Assembly: GCA_934700615.1 (NCBI GenBank)
Contig: CAKUXR010000007.1
Span: 1 to 64,000, forward strand
Direction of reading: 5' to 3'
Length of the DNA stretch: 64,000 nt
Origin: an uncultured Bacteroidales bacterium
GTDB taxonomy: Bacteria; Bacteroidota; Bacteroidia; Bacteroidales; UBA932
Shown here: piece after piece, positions 58,962 to 64,000 of the stretch
Layout: each line of letters begins with the position of its first letter
Position numbering within the stretch: the stretch's first letter is position 1
Translations under genes and position numbers: made by a program
Notes under the pieces: model-generated
Seen by the model: only the letters and a program-made list of their open reading frames with translations
Told to the model about the DNA's origin: nothing
Databases searched by the model: none

Positions 58962-61136
58962 CTAGAAGAACAGCAGCTCCCTGTATTTCGGAAGTGGCCA
59001 AAGTTCGTCATCTACAAGCATTTCCAGATGGTCGGCACTGTAACGTACCTTGTCCATCTCGGCTTTGACTTCCGTTGAATACAAGTATGCGCGTTCCGCC
59101 ATGTCTTCTACTCTGTTCGCTCTCTTGCGGGCTTCGACCAGAGCTTCGACATCGGCTGAAATATTATTTACGAATCCTGAGATTTTCTTGTATGTGTCCA
59201 TATCGGCTTTGCAAAGCTGTTTGAACTCGTCTCCGAATACGTCTTTGCATCCCTGGATGCTCTTTACCAATATGTTCTGGTAGCTTACAGCTGCCGGGAT
59301 GATGTGATTCAGGCACACGTCGCCCAGGATTCTGGCTTCAATCTGAAGTTTCTTTACGTATGTCTCGTTCAGCACCTCATATCTTGCCTCGGATTCAACA
59401 GGTGAAAGTACACCGAGTTTGGCGAACATGTCAATGCTGTCTTTCTCGAGGAATACTTTGTAGGCCTCCGGTACATTGCGTACGGCCCTGAGTCCTCTGC
59501 GTGCTGCTTCCTCTTCCCATTCTTTGCTGTATCCGTTGCCTTCGAACATGATATTCTTGGATTCGGCAATGAACCTTCTTACGACGGTAAGGACTGCACT
59601 CTGTCTGTTTTCACCTTTTGCTTCAAGTTCTTCGGCTTCTTTTCTGAACTCGTTGAGACTCTCTGCCACAATTGAATTCAGGACATATGTAGCACTTGCG
59701 GCATTTGCTGAAGAGCCTACAGCGCGGAATTCAAATCGGTTTCCGGTGAATGCGAACGGTGAGGTCCTGTTCCGGTCAGTATTGTCCTGGACAATTTCCG
59801 GGATGGAACTTACCATCTGGATGGAAGCCTTGCTTGCTTCTGCATCTGAGAAGTCCGTCATATTCAGGATGCTGTCGAATATTTTGGACAGTGTGGAACC
59901 TGAGAAGATGGACATTACTGCTGGAGGTGCCTCATGACCGCCAAGCCTGTATGAGTTGTTCAATGTGCAGACTGAAGTCATCAGCAGGTAGTTGTGGCGA
60001 TATACCGCACGTACAACCGATGAATAGAATGCAAGGAACTGGAGATTCTTGGTAGGAGTCTTTCCCGGAGAAAGGAGGTTTACTCCGGTGTCGGTCTGCA
60101 TTGACCAGTTGCAGTGCTTGCCGCTTCCGTTGATTCCGTCGAAAGGTTTTTCGTGGAAAATGACCTTAAGATGATGTTTCTCAGCAACCTTAGGCATGAC
60201 AATCATGAGAAGCATGTTCTGGTCGATTGCCTTTGTGGCCTCACAGAAGACCGGTGCACATTCGAACTGGTTAGGTGCAACCTCATTATGTCTGGTCTGA
60301 AGCTGGATGCCGAGTTTGTATGCTTCAGTCTCGAAATCTTTCATGAATGCTTCCACGCGGCTCGGAATGGCTCCGAAATAGTGGTCTGCGAGCTGTTGGT
60401 CTTTGGCGGATGTGTGTCCGATTACTGTCCTGTCGCAGAGCTTGAGATCCGGACGGGCATTGTAAAGTGCCTCATCCACAAGGAAATACTCCTGCTCCAG
60501 ACCGACATTGACAGAAACCGACTTTACGGATTTGTCGAACAGGTTTGCAACTGATGTCGCTGCGGAACTGAGTGCCTGAATGGATCTCAGGTTAGGAACT
60601 TTCATGTCAAGGGCTTCGCCTGTATATGACACAAAAACAGACGGGATACAAAGTGTCTCGTCGAGGATAAAGACCGGAGAGTTAGGATCCCATGCGGAAT
60701 AACCTCTGGCCTCAAATGTGTTACGCAGTCCTCCGTTAGGAAAACTGGATGCGTCAGGCTCCTGCTGGACAAGTGCGCTTCCGCTGAATCTCTCGAATGC
60801 CTGGCCGTCCTTCACGGTAACGAAGGACTCGTGTTTCTCGGCTGTCGTACCGGTAAGCGGCTGGAAGAGGTGCGTGTAATGGGTGGCACCTTTTTCGGTA
60901 GCCCAGGTCTTCATGGCTGATGCAATCTCGTTTGCGACAGCCCTGTCGATCTTCTTGCCGAACTGGACAGCAGACAAAACAGCGTCATAGGCGGTCTGAG
61001 ACATGTATCTCCTCATTTTTGCGAGGTCGAACACGTTTTCTCCGAAGAAGGCCGAAATCGGTCTCTTCTCAACGAAATAGCGCTCAGTTGTGTGAGCGGC
61101 AGCTTCGTCCAAAGCTCTTTGTCTGAAAGTTGACAT
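58962..61136 (-). CDS. glnN: Glutamine synthetase type III
   Basis: 724 residues, typical of GSIII in Bacteroidota and cyanobacteria. Features: FGENVFDLAKMRRYM near the start, THYTHLFQPLTGTTAEKHESF (about 100-120), the GSIII block EARGYSAWDPNSPVFI (about 160), VGLEQEYFLVDE with metal ligands, HNEVAPNQFECAPVF, and NGSGKHCNWSM (His ligand). It assimilates ammonium: glutamate plus ATP to glutamine. Monocistronic, with its own promoter, divergent from the aminotransferase. Confidence 0.97.
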   Translation of the reverse strand: MSTFRQRALDEAAAHTTERYFVEKRPISAFFGENVFDLAKMRRYMSQTAYDAVLSAVQFGKKIDRAVANEIASAMKTWATEKGATHYTHLFQPLTGTTAEKHESFVTVKDGQAFERFSGSALVQQEPDASSFPNGGLRNTFEARGYSAWDPNSPVFILDETLCIPSVFVSYTGEALDMKVPNLRSIQALSSAATSVANLFDKSVKSVSVNVGLEQEYFLVDEALYNARPDLKLCDRTVIGHTSAKDQQLADHYFGAIPSRVEAFMKDFETEAYKLGIQLQTRHNEVAPNQFECAPVFCEATKAIDQNMLLMIVMPKVAEKHHLKVIFHEKPFDGINGSGKHCNWSMQTDTGVNLLSPGKTPTKNLQFLAFYSSVVRAVYRHNYLLMTSVCTLNNSYRLGGHEAPPAVMSIFSGSTLSKIFDSILNMTDFSDAEASKASIQMVSSIPEIVQDNTDRNRTSPFAFTGNRFEFRAVGSSANAASATYVLNSIVAESLNEFRKEAEELEAKGENRQSAVLTVVRRFIAESKNIMFEGNGYSKEWEEEAARRGLRAVRNVPEAYKVFLEKDSIDMFAKLGVLSPVESEARYEVLNETYVKKLQIEARILGDVCLNHIIPAAVSYQNILVKSIQGCKDVFGDEFKQLCKADMDTYKKISGFVNNISADVEALVEARKRANRVEDMAERAYLYSTEVKAEMDKVRYSADHLEMLVDDELWPLPKYRELLFF

Positions 61137-61166
61137 AATTTTTTATGATTTTGTTAAGTACGTCCG

Positions 61167-61174
61167 CAAAGGTA
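61167..61174 (-). promoter_or_regulatory. -7 box TACCTTTG for glnN
   Basis: Minus-strand TACCTTTG (TAnnTTTG), 31 bases before the glnN ATG; the predicted leader is about 24 bases. The divergent aminotransferase box is only 12 bases away, so the two promoters share control DNA. Confidence 0.6.
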
Positions 61175-61185
61175 AAAAAAAACAC

Positions 61186-61193
61186 TATCTTTG
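61186..61193 (+). promoter_or_regulatory. -7 box TATCTTTG for the aminotransferase
   Basis: Exact match, predicting an mRNA start near 61200 and a leader of about 35 bases. It rules out the upstream extension of the aminotransferase frame to 61145. Confidence 0.6.
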
Positions 61194-61234
61194 CGAAACC
61201 CAAAACGAGGGTTTTTTATATTAAAACGAACATA

Positions 61235-62434
61235 ATGATTAAAATTTCTCACAAGTCGGAGCAAATGCCCGCTTCAGCTATCAGAAAGCTGGTTCCTTTT
61301 GCCGATGCCGCCAAAGCGGAAGGCGTAAAAGTTTATCATCTCAATGTCGGTCAGCCGGATATCAAATCTCCACAGTGTGCATTGGATGCCGTGCGGAAGA
61401 ACAACCTCGATCACGTTTCCTATACCAACTCTGCGGGATTGATCGAACTCAGGAAAGGGCTGGTTGAGAAATACTACAGGAAAATAGGCATTGACATTGA
61501 TGTTCCTGAACTTATTGTCACTGTTGCCGGCAGCGAGGGCGTGAATCTCTCTCTCCAGATTACTTGCGATGAGGGTGATGAAGTGATTGTGCTTGAGCCG
61601 TTCTACACGAATTACAATACATTCGCATTCATGAACGGAGTTACTCTCAAGGCTGTTCCTACCGATATCCGTAACGGGTTCAAGGTTCCGGATATGTCCG
61701 AGTTTGAGAAACTCATCACTCCACGTACCAATGCTATTCTCATCAGCAATCCTGGAAATCCTACAGGAACCCTTTATACGAAGGAGAACATGCTTGCCTT
61801 GGGTGAGATTGCCAAGAAGCATGATCTGTTCCTTATTTCTGATGAGGTTTATCGTGAGTTCTGTTATACCGACGAGCCCCATTTCTCTGCCATGAATATC
61901 CCGGGACTTGAGCAGAATGTTATTCTTATTGATTCAGTCTCAAAGAGATACAATCTCTGCGGCTCCCGTATCGGCTGCATCATCTCGCATAATCAGGATG
62001 TCATGAAGGCCGCCATGAAATATGCTCAGGCGCGTCTCTGTCCTCCTGTCTTCGGCCAGCTTGCGGCAATCGGCGCCCTGGATACTCCTGATGAGTATTT
62101 CAAGGAGGTCCGCGAAGAGTATATCAGAAGACGTGACTATATGGTATCCCGTCTAAACAATATGCCCGGCGTCTATTCTCCGCTTCCTATGGGTGCGTTC
62201 TATACCGTGGCTGAAATTCCTGTTGACAATGCGGAGAATTTCGCAAAGTGGATGCTCACGGAGTTCCGTTACGAAGGCCAGACTACAATGGTTACCCCTG
62301 CGGCTTCTTTCTACAAGACTCCAGGCAAGGGCATGAATCACATCCGTGTGGCTTACGTTCTCGAAATTCCAGAGCTGGAAAAGGCACTGGATGTTCTGGA
62401 AAGAGGATTGTCAGCTTATCCCGGCAAGGCCTAG
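61235..62434 (+). CDS. Class I/II aminotransferase (fold I, PLP-dependent)
   Basis: 399 residues from ATG 61235; the open frame extends to 61145 but past the promoter. Motifs: YHLNVGQPDIKSP, YTNSAGLIELRKGL, VTVAGSEGVNLSL, LISNPGNPTGTLYTKE (Asn/Pro loop, about 170-184), ISDEVYREF, and the PLP lysine K237 in LIDSVSKRYNLCGSRIG with Arg245. This is the aspartate/aromatic aminotransferase subgroup (AspC/PatA-like). The exact amino donor is unknown. Neighbouring glnN suggests nitrogen metabolism, though on a separate promoter. Confidence 0.93.
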   Translation: MIKISHKSEQMPASAIRKLVPFADAAKAEGVKVYHLNVGQPDIKSPQCALDAVRKNNLDHVSYTNSAGLIELRKGLVEKYYRKIGIDIDVPELIVTVAGSEGVNLSLQITCDEGDEVIVLEPFYTNYNTFAFMNGVTLKAVPTDIRNGFKVPDMSEFEKLITPRTNAILISNPGNPTGTLYTKENMLALGEIAKKHDLFLISDEVYREFCYTDEPHFSAMNIPGLEQNVILIDSVSKRYNLCGSRIGCIISHNQDVMKAAMKYAQARLCPPVFGQLAAIGALDTPDEYFKEVREEYIRRRDYMVSRLNNMPGVYSPLPMGAFYTVAEIPVDNAENFAKWMLTEFRYEGQTTMVTPAASFYKTPGKGMNHIRVAYVLEIPELEKALDVLERGLSAYPGKA

Positions 62435-63073
62435 CACTTCCAGTATCTTCGGAATCAGCATTGAATGGAGGAATTCCTCTTCCATATAATGCGTACCTTC
62501 ATATATGGCGTAAGTGTTCCGTCCGAAATGCTTACGCCAACTTCTGACATTGACAACACCCCAACGGCGGTAGGTGTCCTTTGTGCCGAAGAAGGCAAAA
62601 AAGTAATCCTTGCCGCCTCTCGAAGGTGAATGGCTGAGCACTTTCTCGCGCATGCCGCGATAATGCCTGAGGATGTCCCTTGTGAAGTTGAGCGGTTGGC
62701 GCTTGCCCGGTCGCGGCTGGAATTTCGTGCGCATGAACCATGCTGCCCCCGGCAGGTAACTTGCCAATGCCATCCAGCGTGCCGCCCCGGTTGCCGGCGA
62801 AACGAAGAGGTGAGGGACGCCATCAATGCGGATTGCGTGCAAAGAACCCAAAGACTCCCCTATCACGAGCTCGGGATTCAACTCCTGACGCCATGCGGCG
62901 ATCTGTTTCTCCGCAATGTCCGGGTCAATGTCATATGTACGCACGATTATGTCAATGCGGATGTCCGATTCGGGAGAAAGGTACTCTCCGATATGTTCAT
63001 TAAGTATGGAAGGGATGCGGCTATCCTCTCCACCTCCCATACCATGTATATATAAAATGTTATATATTTTCAC
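62411..63073 (-). CDS. Small alpha/beta hydrolase, YqiA-like
   Basis: 220 residues from a GTG at 63073 (VKIYNILYIHGMGGG). The frame is open to 63217, but the extra N-terminus is AT-rich and would precede the usual first strand. The oxyanion motif is LYIHGMGGGEDS (about 7-18); the nucleophile elbow is VIGESLGSLHA (Ser about 90); His candidate GTHYMEEE near the C-terminus. It hydrolyses an ester or peptide of unknown identity. Its 3' end overlaps the aminotransferase gene by 24 bases (convergent). Confidence 0.75.
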   Translation of the reverse strand: MKIYNILYIHGMGGGEDSRIPSILNEHIGEYLSPESDIRIDIIVRTYDIDPDIAEKQIAAWRQELNPELVIGESLGSLHAIRIDGVPHLFVSPATGAARWMALASYLPGAAWFMRTKFQPRPGKRQPLNFTRDILRHYRGMREKVLSHSPSRGGKDYFFAFFGTKDTYRRWGVVNVRSWRKHFGRNTYAIYEGTHYMEEEFLHSMLIPKILEVLGLAGIS

Positions 63074-63124
63074 TTTTGGAGCAAAATTTATTAAAATCTG
63101 ATTGTAAATATAGTAACAATTATA

Positions 63125-63132
63125 TATATTTG
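63125..63132 (+). promoter_or_regulatory. -7 box TATATTTG for the C1 peptidase gene
   Basis: Exact TAnnTTTG match, 33 bases before the ATG at 63165. It lies in an AT-rich region shared with the divergent hydrolase gene. Confidence 0.6.
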
Positions 63133-63164
63133 TAAATAGAATTAAACCAAAATTTTTAAGTAAC

Positions 63165-64000
63165 ATGAAAAGATTGCTTGCGTTTTCAGTTGCAGCATTG
63201 TGCTTGCCTGCACTCATGCTCGCGCAGCCTTCAGACGGCTCAAAGCAGGTCGAGTATCAGTTCACTACTGTGAAGGCTAACCCTATCACCTCAGTCAAGA
63301 ACCAGTTCCGCTCAGGTACATGCTGGTGCTTCTCTTCTCTCGGATTCCTCGAGTCAGAGGCTATCCGTCTCAACAACATCAAGGACACTACTCTCTATCC
63401 TGATTTCTCAGAGATGTTCGTGGTAAGCCACTCTTACCAGGACCGCGCGGAGAAGTATGTGAGACTTGACGGCAAACTGAACTTCGGAGCAGGATCAGAA
63501 TGTAACGACGTTCTTTACGTAGCGAAGCACTATGGTCTTGTACCTCAGGGTGTTATGCCAGGTCTTAACTATGGTACGGAACTCCCTGTCCACGGAGAGC
63601 TCGATGCTCTTGCATATGCTTACGTGAAAGCTATCGCATCAAATCCTAACAGAGTTCTTTCTACCGCATGGAAGAAAGGTTTCCAGGGAATCATGGACGC
63701 ATACCTCGGAGAGTGCCCTACAGAGTTTACATACAATGGTGTAAAATACACTCCTGAGTCTTACCGTGATTCATACAAGATCAATCCAGATGACTATGTA
63801 TCATTGACATCATATACCCACCATCCTTTCTATGAGAAGTTCGCTTTGGAAATCAGCGACAACTGGCGTTGGGGACAGGACTGGAACGTTCCTATCGACG
63901 AGTTCATGGCAGCACTTGACAACGCTCTCGAGAACGGTTTCACAGTAGCTTGGGGTACAGACGTAAGTGAGAAAGGCTTCACCCGCGACGGTCTCGGAAT
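63165..64000 (+). CDS. C1-family cysteine aminopeptidase (bleomycin hydrolase/PepC type), 3' truncated by the window
   Basis: The first 278 codons are present and the frame is open at the window edge. A Sec signal peptide (MKRLLAFSVAALCLPALMLAQ-PS) shows export, unlike cytoplasmic PepC. The catalytic Cys is in VKNQFRSGTCWCFSSLGFLESE (about 45-64): S-G-T-C-W-C-F-S with the nucleophile in the first Cys. The sequence YKINPDDYVSLTSYTHHPFYEKF (about 205-225) is a family block. Full length should be about 400-480 residues, with catalytic His and Asn beyond the window. Function: trimming peptides in the periplasm. Confidence 0.88.
   Translation, partial: MKRLLAFSVAALCLPALMLAQPSDGSKQVEYQFTTVKANPITSVKNQFRSGTCWCFSSLGFLESEAIRLNNIKDTTLYPDFSEMFVVSHSYQDRAEKYVRLDGKLNFGAGSECNDVLYVAKHYGLVPQGVMPGLNYGTELPVHGELDALAYAYVKAIASNPNRVLSTAWKKGFQGIMDAYLGECPTEFTYNGVKYTPESYRDSYKINPDDYVSLTSYTHHPFYEKFALEISDNWRWGQDWNVPIDEFMAALDNALENGFTVAWGTDVSEKGFTRDGLG

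Noticed and set aside
1..64000. CATTGAC as a KOPS-like polar sequence guiding FtsK to dif
   Set aside because: Copies are about equally split between strands on both sides of the dif-like site (roughly 24:27 left, 25:26 right), so there is no polarity.
1..64000. tRNA genes, rRNA genes, CRISPR arrays, IS transposases
   Set aside because: I looked for cloverleaf-type sequences, regularly spaced repeats and transposase motifs and saw none that could be supported.

Overview
The window comes from a member of the Bacteroidota, most likely a gut-type Bacteroidales. The evidence is: promoters of the Bacteroidota -7 type (TAnnTTTG), a lipid-anchored TamA homologue (TamL), 6-bladed beta-propeller lipoproteins, a type III glutamine synthetase, a DUF3467 protein, a cysteate synthase and a temperate microvirus typical of Bacteroidota. 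Base composition of the host part is near balanced, judged by eye. Genus cannot be fixed; cysteate synthase hints at a sulfonolipid-making lineage (Rikenellaceae/Odoribacteraceae-like), which is inference.

Layout. 1-474: non-coding, with a GC-rich folded island. 475-11585: two beta-propeller lipoproteins followed by a tripartite RND efflux operon (TolC-like channel, lipoprotein adaptor, two successive RND pumps). 11604-13235: GH13 alpha-amylase, ending tail-to-tail with a large receiver/PPDK-N multidomain protein (13213-16194, minus). 16347-19417: a secreted unknown, a SpoU-type RNA methyltransferase and a fold-III PLP decarboxylase. 19656-27154: tamL, rarA (minus), and an operon of pyruvate kinase, two exported barrel-like proteins and an FprA flavodiiron protein. 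27271-33663: an integrated microvirus (Alpavirinae/BMV-like) flanked by dif-like Xer sites. 33670-39991: a five-gene operon (Na/Pi cotransporter, rlmD, Na/Ca antiporter, cysteate synthase, MscS channel). 40078-45963: acyltransferase and queA (minus), an XRE regulator with a dense operator-like cluster, pyrD and cinA. 46167-53285: minus-strand run valS-ybgC-tatA-tatC-abcF-dipeptidase. 53438-55583: DUF3467, KdsC, Maf and a barrel protein. 55650-61136: rlmI, exonuclease and a lipoprotein (overlapping), then glnN. 61235-64000: aminotransferase, small hydrolase (minus) and a truncated C1 peptidase.

Most notable points. (1) The microvirus sits between a promoter-like site with two palindromes (27218-27263) and the five-gene operon that it probably served, so integration appears to separate promoter from operon. 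(2) The only good promoter match found for the phage gene run lies at the opposite end of the provirus (27450-27457, minus) and reads out through attL. Circularisation would bring it in front of the phage operon, suggesting that integration itself silences the phage. (3) The 7-mer CATTGAC (either strand) occurs about 100 times by my hand count against about 8 expected, in all coding frames and without strand bias around the dif-like site. It is at chance level inside the provirus. It behaves like a genome-wide DNA-level signal of unknown purpose. (4) A PPDK-N protein with two receiver-like domains lacks a visible phosphohistidine domain, and a class 2-like PyrD carries Cys where Ser is expected.
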